DNA of 64,000 nt from Bryobacterales bacterium. GTDB taxonomy: Bacteria > Acidobacteriota > Terriglobia > Bryobacterales > Bryobacteraceae. This document shows, in pieces, positions 50,112 through 58,240 of the stretch. The translations under genes were made by a program, and so were the position numbers. Position 1 is the first letter of the stretch, and every line of letters begins with the position of its first letter. Location: contig JADZAF010000270.1 of the NCBI GenBank assembly GCA_020852755.1, positions 38,402-102,401 of the forward strand, in the 5' to 3' direction. The notes under the pieces were generated by a model, which saw nothing but the letters and a program-made list of their open reading frames with translations, searched no databases and was not told where the DNA came from.

Positions 50112-51170
50112 CTACATCGGGCCGGCAGCGGCTTCTGCGAGAGCGAAGCCGGAATTCGCCAGGCGCTCGGCAAGGGAACGGCGCCAGGCGCCGGACTCGT
50201 CCACTTCGTCCCAGACGATGCCCAGCAGATCCGAAGGCGGCTCGAAGTTGGGAAACACCTTTGGCGGGGGCTTATAGACGACGAAGACGTTCTCCCAGCC
50301 GAGCCGCCCATAGAAGTAGCCCAGCTCGAAAACAACGTTCTGGCGTGCCCTGTACTGCAGGCCGCGCTCGCCCACTCCGGGCGCTTCATACTGCTGGCGC
50401 GCGGCGCCGAAGTCGTCGCCGGACAGCAGCACGATGGCGAAGCAGGTGTCGCCCGCCCAGTTCATGAATTTCTGGAACAGCGACTGCTGTGCTCCTCCGA
50501 TCCGCTTCAGCACCACCGGGCTCAGGCGGAGATCCCCCAGGTATCCGAGCACATCCTTCAGCAGGGTCTCATCATGCCCGTGGACAACGAAGATGCTCTG
50601 AGGCTGCCTGGGGGAAACGGTTACCAGTCCTTCGAGGCCCGCGGACTCGGGCTCCGGCGGTTCGAGAGCGCGTTCGGTGGGACGCGCAAGCCCGCGAGCC
50701 TTCTCCAGCATCCATTTGGTTACCGCATCGCGGCGCGGTTTTGAGAGGCGGGTGGGCGGCGCAGGCGCCGCCCGGAGGTGTCGTGCCAGCAGCGCCGCAG
50801 CCTCGGCCACCCTCTCCGGGGTCCGTTCGGTGAGCATGAGCCACTGCCGCTCCGCGAGAGCCCGCGGCAAGTCCGCGACCTCTTCGAGAATGACGGGAAC
50901 GACCGTTATCTCGGCACGCTCGATCATGATTTCGATTTCGCGCCGTACCCAGGCGGATGCCATGCTGTTCCGGGAAACAAAGACCAGCAACCCGGCAGCC
51001 TGCTCCAATGCGCCTCGGATGGACTTTTCCCACACCTCGCCGGGTTTCAGCGATTCGACATCCATCCAGGTCTCGACGCCGTGCACCCGAAGAGCCGCGG
51101 TGAATTCCGCAACCGCCGGGTAATCCTCCCGGGCGTAAGAAACGAAAAGGAACGGGTTTCTATTCGCCAT
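50112..51170 (-). CDS. Double-TIR protein (TIR plus CAP12/PCTIR-type TIR)
   Basis: A 352-residue cytoplasmic protein; ATG 51170 lies behind GGAGG (ATG 51191 is the alternative). Residues 5-130: TIR domain starting NPFLFVSYAREDYP, with the catalytic-type Glu E78 in SAWVRREIEIM. Residues 190-345: a second, different TIR of the nucleotide-binding CAP12/PCTIR (PF10137-like) family: SIFVVHGHDE (192-201), FAIVLLSGDDFG, and RARQNVVFELGYFYGRLG with the conserved Glu E282. TIR domains of both kinds are known NADases in bacterial immunity (Thoeris, Pycsar/CBASS effectors). It is encoded 10 nt before the NACHT-FGE gene on the same strand, so it is its likely effector. Confidence 0.92.
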   Translation of the reverse strand: MANRNPFLFVSYAREDYPAVAEFTAALRVHGVETWMDVESLKPGEVWEKSIRGALEQAAGLLVFVSRNSMASAWVRREIEIMIERAEITVVPVILEEVADLPRALAERQWLMLTERTPERVAEAAALLARHLRAAPAPPTRLSKPRRDAVTKWMLEKARGLARPTERALEPPEPESAGLEGLVTVSPRQPQSIFVVHGHDETLLKDVLGYLGDLRLSPVVLKRIGGAQQSLFQKFMNWAGDTCFAIVLLSGDDFGAARQQYEAPGVGERGLQYRARQNVVFELGYFYGRLGWENVFVVYKPPPKVFPNFEPPSDLLGIVWDEVDESGAWRRSLAERLANSGFALAEAAAGPM

Positions 51171-51328
51171 GGCGCCTCCGCCAGAGGACATTCTATATCC
51201 CTCTCTTTACCGTCATTGCGCGGCTGATGGAGCAAGTTGGCTCCGGAGCCCCCGGCAAGCTCGCCTGCCGCACCACGGCGGCTGAAAACCGGTCTTCCGC
51301 CGTGCCAAGCTATGAGGAAGGAAATCGT

Positions 51329-53047
51329 ATGAGAGCCGCCCTCGCGTTGTTTTCGGCGCTGCTGGTGCTTCCGGCAGCCGGCGCCCTCGGCCAGGAACCG
51401 GCTGATGCGGTCTATTACAACGGCAGGATCATCACCGTCTGGGAAGCCCGGCCGGTGGTCCAGGCCGTAGCCATTCGCGGCAACCGTTTTCTGCGGGTGG
51501 GCTCCAACCAGGAGGTCCTCAAGCTCGCGGGCCCCTCCACCCGCAAGGTCGACCTGCGCGGCCGCTGCGTGGTGCCTGGACTGATCGAAAGCCACGTGCA
51601 TCCGGTCGGGGCGGCGCTCAGCGAGCGCGACGGGCCCGTTCCGGTGATGCACTCCATCGCCGAAGTCCAGGAGTACATGCGCAAGGTGGCGGCCCGGCTG
51701 CCGGCGGACAAGCTCGTTTTCGTGCCCAAGGTTTACGCCACGCGACTGAAGGAGCGCCGCTACCCGACCCGGCAGGAACTTGACGCCGCCGTCCCCAGGC
51801 ATCCCGCCGTCGCCGACAACGGCTACGCCGCCGTGCTGAACTCCGTGGCGCTCGCCCGCGCCGGCGTCACCCGCTCCACGCCCGAACCGGACAACGGCAA
51901 GATCATCCGGGACCCGAGCGGCGAGCCGACCGGCCTGATCCTCGGTGCGCGCCAGTTGATCGGGCGGATCTTCCAGGACCGCACGTTCTCACATCAGGAT
52001 GAGCTGTGGGCCCTGCGCACCATTCAGAAGCAGTACAACTCAGCCGGCATCACCAGCATCGTGGACCGCGGCCAGGCGGCGTCCGGAGTCCGGCTCTATC
52101 AGGAACTGCAGAAGCTCGGGGAGTTGACCGTGCGCGCCACCATCACCTACCGGATCGGCTCGCAGGGCACTCCCTCCGAAATCCGGCGCCGCATCCTGGA
52201 GATCCCTTTCGTCACGGGTTTCGGAGACGACCGGGTCCGCATCGGCGCCATCAAGGTCATCCTCGACGGCGGGATCCTCATCGGCACGGCCTTCCTTCGC
52301 GCGCCTTACGGAACCGGCACCGAGATTTACGGCTACAAGGACCCGGACTACCGCGGCGTCTTCGGCATGTCCATGGAGAGCCTGATCGAGATGGCCAGGA
52401 CGGCCAACGAGCTGGGCTGGCAGATGACCGCGCATACGGCCGGCGGCGGGGCGATCGACCGGCTGCTGGACGCCTACGAGGAAGCCGACAAGGTGAAGCC
52501 CATCCGGGAGCGGCGTTTCACCGTCACCCACGGCAATTTTCCGGACGCCAGGGCCATCCAGCGCGCCAGGAAGATGGGCGTGATCTATGACATGCAGCCG
52601 GCCTGGCACCACTTCGACGGGCCCGCCATCGCGCCCGCCTTCGGCCCCGATCGCATGCGCAACTTCATCCCGCTGCGCTCGCTGATCGACGCCGGTGTCA
52701 CCGTGGTCGGCGGCTCCGATCATATGATCCGCATGGATCCGCGGCTGTCGCTGAATGCCTATCACCCGTTCTTCGGCAGGTGGATGGCGGTTACGAGAAA
52801 GACCGCCGCCGGAACCGTGCTGAACCCCGAGCAGCGCATCACCCGGGAGGAAGCGTTGCGGCTGTGGACCATCAACGGCGCCTACGGTACTTTCGAGGAA
52901 AAGAAGAAAGGTTCCATCGAGCCCGGCAAACTGGCCGACTTCGCCGTGATCGACCGGGATTACCTGACGTGCCCGGAAGACGAGATCAAGGACATCGATG
53001 CGCTGTTGACGGTGATGGACGGACGCGTGGTCTACGAACGCAAGTAG
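51329..53047 (+). CDS. Secreted YtcJ-like amidohydrolase
   Basis: A 572-residue amidohydrolase-superfamily protein (amidohydrolase_3, YtcJ/NfdA-like). The ATG at 51329, with AGGAAGGA upstream, gives a signal peptide (RAALALFSALLVLPAAGALG). The metal-binding HxH is H89-x-H91 (IESHVHPVG); later candidates are HTAGGG, THGNF and GGSDHMIRMDP. The C-terminal IEPGKLADFAVIDRD closes the composite beta-sandwich, as usual. Family members hydrolyse N-substituted formamides or related amides; the substrate here is open. It begins a plus-strand run of secreted hydrolases. The 158-nt gap upstream to the TIR gene start holds the divergent promoters. Confidence 0.92.
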   Translation: MRAALALFSALLVLPAAGALGQEPADAVYYNGRIITVWEARPVVQAVAIRGNRFLRVGSNQEVLKLAGPSTRKVDLRGRCVVPGLIESHVHPVGAALSERDGPVPVMHSIAEVQEYMRKVAARLPADKLVFVPKVYATRLKERRYPTRQELDAAVPRHPAVADNGYAAVLNSVALARAGVTRSTPEPDNGKIIRDPSGEPTGLILGARQLIGRIFQDRTFSHQDELWALRTIQKQYNSAGITSIVDRGQAASGVRLYQELQKLGELTVRATITYRIGSQGTPSEIRRRILEIPFVTGFGDDRVRIGAIKVILDGGILIGTAFLRAPYGTGTEIYGYKDPDYRGVFGMSMESLIEMARTANELGWQMTAHTAGGGAIDRLLDAYEEADKVKPIRERRFTVTHGNFPDARAIQRARKMGVIYDMQPAWHHFDGPAIAPAFGPDRMRNFIPLRSLIDAGVTVVGGSDHMIRMDPRLSLNAYHPFFGRWMAVTRKTAAGTVLNPEQRITREEALRLWTINGAYGTFEEKKKGSIEPGKLADFAVIDRDYLTCPEDEIKDIDALLTVMDGRVVYERK

Positions 53048-53090
53048 CGCGGCTTCGTTTGCCCGGAGCAAGTGGTATCATGCACTCGCT

Positions 53091-54947
53091 ATGAGGCGAA
53101 CGTTCTTTCTGGCTGTTCCGATTGCTCTTCTTCTCTCGGGTTGCCAGCAGAAGGCACCCGACCAACCAGCCTCGGCGCCGAAGCGCCTGGAATTCACCCG
53201 CCTGATGGCCCATTGGACCGACTACGTCGACCCCGGCTACCTGAAGTTCATCGAGGATGCGCAACCGGAGATCGTCCAGGTGGGCTTTTACGGAGCGGAC
53301 TTCTTCAGCCTGGCCCACACTCCGGAAACCGGCAAGGGCCTGAGCGGGCCGCTGCTGCCGCACCACGGCGGCGCCGTCAAGGGCGCCAGCGAAGCGGAGA
53401 GGCTGAAGGCCAACAGCGATTTCTACCGCAAGCTGAACCGCGAGCTGCACCAGCGGGGTGTCAAGGTGATCGGCCATTTCGCCATGGCCAAATACCTGCT
53501 CGGAGAACCGGGCCCCCAGGGTCCGCAAGGCGGCTTCTTCAGGTTTTACCGGGACCTGTGGGACGAAAAGGAACTCGGGCCGCGTCCGGCGCCGGACCCG
53601 GTTCAGGTCATCGAGAAGAATGCCGACGGGACTCCCCTGTTCACACCCGACGACGACGCCGCCCCCTTCAAGGTCTATTACGGCTGCAACGCCAACCCGC
53701 ACTGGCGGGCGGTGCTCAAGGCCTGGGTGAAGCGCGGCATCGACATGGGCCTCGACGGCTTCATGATCAACTATTTCTACCGGAACAACTGTCTTTGCGA
53801 GTACTGCAAGCGGGGCTTCAAGCAGCACTTGAAGGAGCACTTCAGCGCGTCCGCGCTGCGCAGGCAGTTCGGCATCGACAACCTGGACACCCACGAGTTC
53901 GCCGAAATCGTGGCGCGCCACGATTTCAAGGCCACCACTCCGCTGCGCATCGAGATGCAGCGCTTCAGCGACATCACCAACAAGCAGGCCTTCGACGAAG
54001 TGTTCATCCAGTACGGGCGGTCGCTGAAACCCGATCTCATCGTGGCGCAATGGCTGCACGCCTATCAGCCCTGGCCCACCAGCGACGAGCGGGCCATGCT
54101 TCCGACCGAAATGTGGGGCAAGGGCGAAGACTATCTCTGGTATTCGGTGGGACAGGAGGAGCCGACCCTGTTCCTGCGCTACATTCGCGCCTCCTTCGAG
54201 GACAAGCCCTATACCGTGGGCAAGTACGAATCGGTCCGGATACGCCGCTCCATGGCGGAGCTTGCCGCCAACGGAGGAGCCCCCATGGGGCGTTACGTGC
54301 GCTTCCCGGATCCTTTCGCCCGCCAGGAGCACGTGCGCTACTACCAGTTCATCAAGCGTCACGATGACGTCTATCGCGCCAACCTGCCGCATGCCGAGGC
54401 CGTCCTGCTCTATCCGCGCAGCATGATCCACCGGGGCCAGTTCCACGAATCGCTGGGCGCCTTTCAGGACGTGGGCATGCGCCTGCTGGATGAGCACGTG
54501 CTCCTCGACGTGGTTCCGGACGAGCTCATCACGGATCAGCAGCTGGCCGGCTACAAGCGTGTCTACACCGTCTCCTCCCGGGATCACATGAGCCTGGAGA
54601 AGTACGACGGCTTCAGCCGCTTCGAAGGGCCCAAGACGGTGAGGGTCTCCGCCAGCCGGCCGGCCGCGGGGGGCGGGATCGACCTGCACTTCGTGAACTA
54701 CGATCGCGAAGCGCCGAAACCGCCGGCCAGGGCTGCCGGAGCCGCCGACGAGAAGCCCATCGCGGTGCCTGGGATGAAGGTCGATTTCATCCTGCCCTCC
54801 GGCGCGCAGGTGGGCAAAGTCGTGGTGATCACACCCGAGCAGCCCGACCCGCGCGAGGTGGAGTTCCGGGTGGAAGGCGGCCGCGTCCGGTTCGCTCTGC
54901 CCGGTTTTCTGGTTTACAGCGTGGCCCGGGTCCAGTTCGCCCGGTAA
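53091..54947 (+). CDS. Glycosidase-like lipoprotein of unknown specificity
   Basis: A 618-residue lipoprotein: signal with a perfect lipobox LLSGC (C18). A TATCAT box ends 9 nt before the ATG and there is no Shine-Dalgarno. The barrel-like middle (VKVIGHFAMAKYLL, GLDGFMINYFYRNN, CLCEYCKRGFKQHL, LIVAQWLHAYQPWP, LPTEMWGKGEDYLWYSVGQ) has the look of GH42/GH29-like or DUF-type glycoside hydrolases, with acidic candidates in the MINYFYRNN and TEMWGKGED strands. The C-terminal 150 residues form a beta domain (FEGPKTVRVSASRP…DLHFVNYDREAP) typical of trehalase/galactosidase tails. I do not recognise the exact family. Confidence 0.75.
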   Translation: MRRTFFLAVPIALLLSGCQQKAPDQPASAPKRLEFTRLMAHWTDYVDPGYLKFIEDAQPEIVQVGFYGADFFSLAHTPETGKGLSGPLLPHHGGAVKGASEAERLKANSDFYRKLNRELHQRGVKVIGHFAMAKYLLGEPGPQGPQGGFFRFYRDLWDEKELGPRPAPDPVQVIEKNADGTPLFTPDDDAAPFKVYYGCNANPHWRAVLKAWVKRGIDMGLDGFMINYFYRNNCLCEYCKRGFKQHLKEHFSASALRRQFGIDNLDTHEFAEIVARHDFKATTPLRIEMQRFSDITNKQAFDEVFIQYGRSLKPDLIVAQWLHAYQPWPTSDERAMLPTEMWGKGEDYLWYSVGQEEPTLFLRYIRASFEDKPYTVGKYESVRIRRSMAELAANGGAPMGRYVRFPDPFARQEHVRYYQFIKRHDDVYRANLPHAEAVLLYPRSMIHRGQFHESLGAFQDVGMRLLDEHVLLDVVPDELITDQQLAGYKRVYTVSSRDHMSLEKYDGFSRFEGPKTVRVSASRPAAGGGIDLHFVNYDREAPKPPARAAGAADEKPIAVPGMKVDFILPSGAQVGKVVVITPEQPDPREVEFRVEGGRVRFALPGFLVYSVARVQFAR

Positions 54948-54965
54948 GCCGAACCAGGAGAAGCG

Positions 54966-56546
54966 TTGAAGACTGCCAGCCGCAGATCCTGTCTGAAGAC
55001 ACTCATGGCCGGGTTTCCGGCCATCCGCCGGGCCCGGGCGGCCTTTGAGCCGGTCACCGCGTCAACGGCCTGCGGCAAAGCGCGGGGCGCTTCCGTGGAT
55101 GGCGTGGCGATCTTTCGCGGGCTCCCCTACGGAGGTCCGGCGGAAGGCGCGGCCCGGTTCCTGCCGCCCTCGAAGCCCATTCCCTGGAGCGGAGTCCGCG
55201 ATGCGACGGCGACCGGGCCGCGCGCGGTGCAGGGGCCCGGCAACATCTTCCTCTCACCCCTGATCGGCGAGTACTTCGGCGGCGGGCGGCCCGACCGGGA
55301 GGAACTCGCCCGGCAGACCGACAGCGAGAATTGCCTGGTGCTCAACGTTCTGACTCCCGGGCTGCGCGGCAGGCGGCCCGTGATGGTCTACATCCACGGC
55401 GGCGGGTTTTCGGGCGGCTCGGGCATCCTCACGCTGTTCGGCGACGGACTGGTGCGTGAGCAGGACGTGGTGCTGGTAGGCGTCAATCACCGGTTGAACG
55501 TTTTCGGCTACGCCTACCTGGGCGGCATCAGCGAGAGGTACTCCACCGGCAACCCCGGGCAGCTCGACCTGGTGGCCGCCCTGGAGTGGGTGCGCGAGAA
55601 CATCGCGAACTTCGGCGGCGACCCGGGCAACGTCACGATCTTCGGCGAATCCGGCGGTGGGGCCAAGATCTGCACACTGATGGCTATGCCCGGCGCGAAG
55701 GGCCTCTTTCACAAAGCCGCCGTCCAGAGCGGCACCCTGTTCCGGGTTGACGACGCGGATTCCGCCACCAGGAAGGCCCGGGAGATGCTGGCGAAGCTCG
55801 GCCTGAAGAAGGCGGAGGACCTTCAGAAGGTCCCGGCCGCCGATTTGCTCAAGGCCGGTAGGGGTGGAGGGCTGATGGGCGCCAGCCCGGTTGTGGACGG
55901 CCGCTCCCTGACGCGCCAGCCCTGGGACCCCACGGCGCCAGACCTCTCGGCGAGCGTGCCCATGATCATCGGGAACTGCAAGGACGAAGCCACGCTGTTC
56001 ACGCTCCAGGACGAGAGTCTGTTCAAGCTCGACGATGCGGGCCTGCGCGCCGCCCTGGTCAAGGCCCGGGTACCCGCGGAGAGAGTGGACGCGCTCATCG
56101 CGCTCTATCGCCGCAACCATCCCAAAGAGGGCCCCAGCGATCTCTTCTTCCGCATCTCCGCCGACCGCGGCGCGCGCTGGAATGCCGCCCGGCAGGCGGA
56201 ACTGAAGCTCGCGCAAGGCCAGGCGAACGTCTACGTTTACTACTTCCAGTGGAACACTCCTTGCGTGGGAGGGAGAATCCGGGCCTTTCACACCGCCGAT
56301 CTTCCGCTCACCATGCGGCTGGTGCGCTACCCCGAGTCCGAGCAGCTTTCGCGGCAGCTCAGCGGCGCCTGGGCAGCATTCGCCAGAAACGGGAGCCCCG
56401 GCCGGAAGGAACTGGCCTGGCCGGCGTACACCGTCCCCGGGCGGGCGACCATGGTTTTCGACGCGGCGGAGAGCCGGGCGGTGAACGATCCCGACCGCGA
56501 GGAGCGCATCCTGGTCCGGGATCTCCCCTCCGGAAGCCTGCTCTAA
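54966..56546 (+). CDS. Carboxylesterase type B family, Tat-like leader
   Basis: A 526-residue alpha/beta-hydrolase. TTG 54966 is the start, behind AGGAGA; the N-terminus (SRRSCLKTLMAGF) is Tat-like. Visible are IHGGGFSGGSG (oxyanion hole), nucleophile S229 in FGESGGGAK, and the histidine H442 in AFHTADLP; the acidic member is not certain. The length matches bacterial carboxylesterase/para-nitrobenzyl esterase proteins. It follows the lipoprotein gene by 18 nt and is likely co-transcribed with it, perhaps removing acyl groups from the same glycan. Confidence 0.92.
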   Translation: MKTASRRSCLKTLMAGFPAIRRARAAFEPVTASTACGKARGASVDGVAIFRGLPYGGPAEGAARFLPPSKPIPWSGVRDATATGPRAVQGPGNIFLSPLIGEYFGGGRPDREELARQTDSENCLVLNVLTPGLRGRRPVMVYIHGGGFSGGSGILTLFGDGLVREQDVVLVGVNHRLNVFGYAYLGGISERYSTGNPGQLDLVAALEWVRENIANFGGDPGNVTIFGESGGGAKICTLMAMPGAKGLFHKAAVQSGTLFRVDDADSATRKAREMLAKLGLKKAEDLQKVPAADLLKAGRGGGLMGASPVVDGRSLTRQPWDPTAPDLSASVPMIIGNCKDEATLFTLQDESLFKLDDAGLRAALVKARVPAERVDALIALYRRNHPKEGPSDLFFRISADRGARWNAARQAELKLAQGQANVYVYYFQWNTPCVGGRIRAFHTADLPLTMRLVRYPESEQLSRQLSGAWAAFARNGSPGRKELAWPAYTVPGRATMVFDAAESRAVNDPDREERILVRDLPSGSLL

Positions 56547-56839
56547 CCGGCCGATAGCACCCACTCGCGATTGGTGTACAGGGTCCGCGCCGGAATTTGC
56601 CGCCCGTTTCTTGCTGGGGCTCGGAGTTTCGTGTTCCAATAAGATCTTCGACTGCCCGTGAATTTCAGCCGGGAGACGCCGGGCCCCCGATGCTTTTTGC
56701 GGTAATGGAAAGCCAACCGGGGGCGCCCGGACAGCGGGTGCGGTGAGCATCCGCGATCCGGGGCGTGCCCGTACCCGCGGTTCAATCGAATAGCGATCAA
56801 CCCCTCGCAAACGCACTGCATAAGGATTAAGGAGTATCC
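56547..56839. other. Intergenic region before gdhA
   Basis: 293 bp without a convincing gene. It contains an imperfect GC-rich inverted repeat (about 56680-56736, around a CTTTTTG) that could end the esterase transcript, and A+T-richer sequence next to gdhA (AAGGATTAAGGAG) with its ribosome-binding site. No riboswitch class was recognised. Confidence 0.4.
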
Positions 56840-58189
56840 GTGACTACAGCAGCTTATGTAGACCAGGTTTTCGAAACCGTCAGGAAGCGCAACCCCGGCG
56901 AGCCGGAATTCCTGCAGGCGGTTACCGAAGTCTTTCGGTCCATCACACGGGTTTTAGAGCGGCACCCCGAGTACGTGGAATCGCGTATTCTGGAGCGGCT
57001 GGTCGAGCCGGAGCGCGTGGTGATGTTCCGGGTGCCCTGGCAGGACGACCAGGGACGCTTTCAGGTCAATCGCGGCTTCCGCATTCAGTTCTCCAGCGCG
57101 ATCGGCCCCTACAAGGGCGGAATGCGATTCCATCCCACCGTTTATCTGGGCATACTGAAGTTTCTGGCGTTCGAACAGGTCTTCAAGAACTCGCTGACCA
57201 CTCTGCCCATGGGCGGCGCCAAGGGCGGGTCGGACTTCGACCCCAAGGGCAAGTCGGACGGGGAAGTGATGCGCTTCTGCCAGAGTTTCATCACGGAACT
57301 CTGCCGCCACATCGACTCGGACACCGACGTCCCGGCCGGCGACATCGGCGTCGGCGGGCGCGAAATCGGTTACATGTTCGGCCAGTACAAGCGCATCCGG
57401 AACGAGTTCACGGGTGTGCTGACAGGCAAAGGCCTGGCCTGGGGAGGATCGCTGATCCGGCCCGAGGCGACCGGATATGGCTGCGTTTACTTTTGCGAGC
57501 AGATGCTGCAAACGCGCGGCGAGGGCTTCAAAGGCAAGACCTGCCTGGTTTCCGGATCGGGCAACGTGGCGCAGTACACGGTCGAAAAACTCAACGAGTA
57601 CGGGGCCAGGTGCATTTCCCTCTCCGACTCCGACGGCACGATCTACGATAGGGACGGCATCGACTCGGAGAAACTGGCCTGGGTGATGGATCTGAAGAAC
57701 TGCCGGCGCGGGCGCATTCGGGAGTACGTGGAGAGATACCCGCGGGCCGAGTACTTCCACAATAAGCGGCCCTGGCACATCCCGGCCGCGTGCGCCTTCC
57801 CCAGCGCCACCCAGAACGAGATCAGCGGCGAGGATGCCAAGGCGCTCATCGGCAACGGCTGCTATGTGGTTGGTGAAGGCGCCAACATGCCCACCACGCC
57901 TGAAGGCGTCGAGCACTTCCGGGCCGCCAAAGTCCTGTTCGGCCCGGGCAAGGCGGCCAATGCCGGCGGCGTGGCGACCTCCGGCCTGGAGATGGCGCAG
58001 AACTCCATGCGTCTTTCCTGGAGCCGCGACGAAGTGGATGGCCGGCTGAAGAAAATCATGACCTCGATCCACGAAATGGCCTGGGAGACCTCCAAGGAGT
58101 ACGGGTGTCCCGGCGACTACGTCATGGGCGCCAATATCGCCGGCTTCGTCAAGGTGGCCGACGCGATGCTCGCCCAGGGCCTGGTGTAG
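56840..58189 (+). CDS. gdhA: Glutamate dehydrogenase, NADP-type
   Basis: A 449-residue hexameric glutamate dehydrogenase (2-oxoglutarate + NH4+ + NAD(P)H to glutamate). GTG 56840 with AAGGAG upstream. Typical motifs: IGPYKGGMRFHP (K92), LPMGGAKGGSDFDPKGKSD with catalytic K128, DTDVPAGDIGVGGREIGYMFG, and the Rossmann segment VSGSGNVAQYTVEKL. Length and the FDPKGKS segment match the E. coli-like NADP-specific group rather than the shorter NAD-linked one. Assimilatory in nitrogen metabolism. The following PPDK-like gene is 51 nt away on the same strand and may be regulated with it. Confidence 0.96.
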   Translation: MTTAAYVDQVFETVRKRNPGEPEFLQAVTEVFRSITRVLERHPEYVESRILERLVEPERVVMFRVPWQDDQGRFQVNRGFRIQFSSAIGPYKGGMRFHPTVYLGILKFLAFEQVFKNSLTTLPMGGAKGGSDFDPKGKSDGEVMRFCQSFITELCRHIDSDTDVPAGDIGVGGREIGYMFGQYKRIRNEFTGVLTGKGLAWGGSLIRPEATGYGCVYFCEQMLQTRGEGFKGKTCLVSGSGNVAQYTVEKLNEYGARCISLSDSDGTIYDRDGIDSEKLAWVMDLKNCRRGRIREYVERYPRAEYFHNKRPWHIPAACAFPSATQNEISGEDAKALIGNGCYVVGEGANMPTTPEGVEHFRAAKVLFGPGKAANAGGVATSGLEMAQNSMRLSWSRDEVDGRLKKIMTSIHEMAWETSKEYGCPGDYVMGANIAGFVKVADAMLAQGLV

Positions 58190-58208
58190 TGCAGTCGGAG
58201 ATTGCTGT

Positions 58209-58233
58209 GGGGGCAGGGTAAGGACTTGCCCCC
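58209..58233 (+). promoter_or_regulatory. Hairpin between gdhA and the PPDK-like gene
   Basis: GGGGGCA (58209-58215) pairs with TGCCCCC (58227-58233) around an 11-nt loop containing AAGGA, just before the ATG at 58241. It could attenuate read-through or hide a ribosome-binding site; which is undecided. Confidence 0.3.
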
Positions 58234-58240
58234 GGGTCCT

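Noticed and set aside
41735..51191. Prophage or integrative element carrying the DGR
   Set aside because: No integrase, att site, tRNA or structural gene in the surrounding sequence; targets are cellular NTPases rather than a tail fibre.
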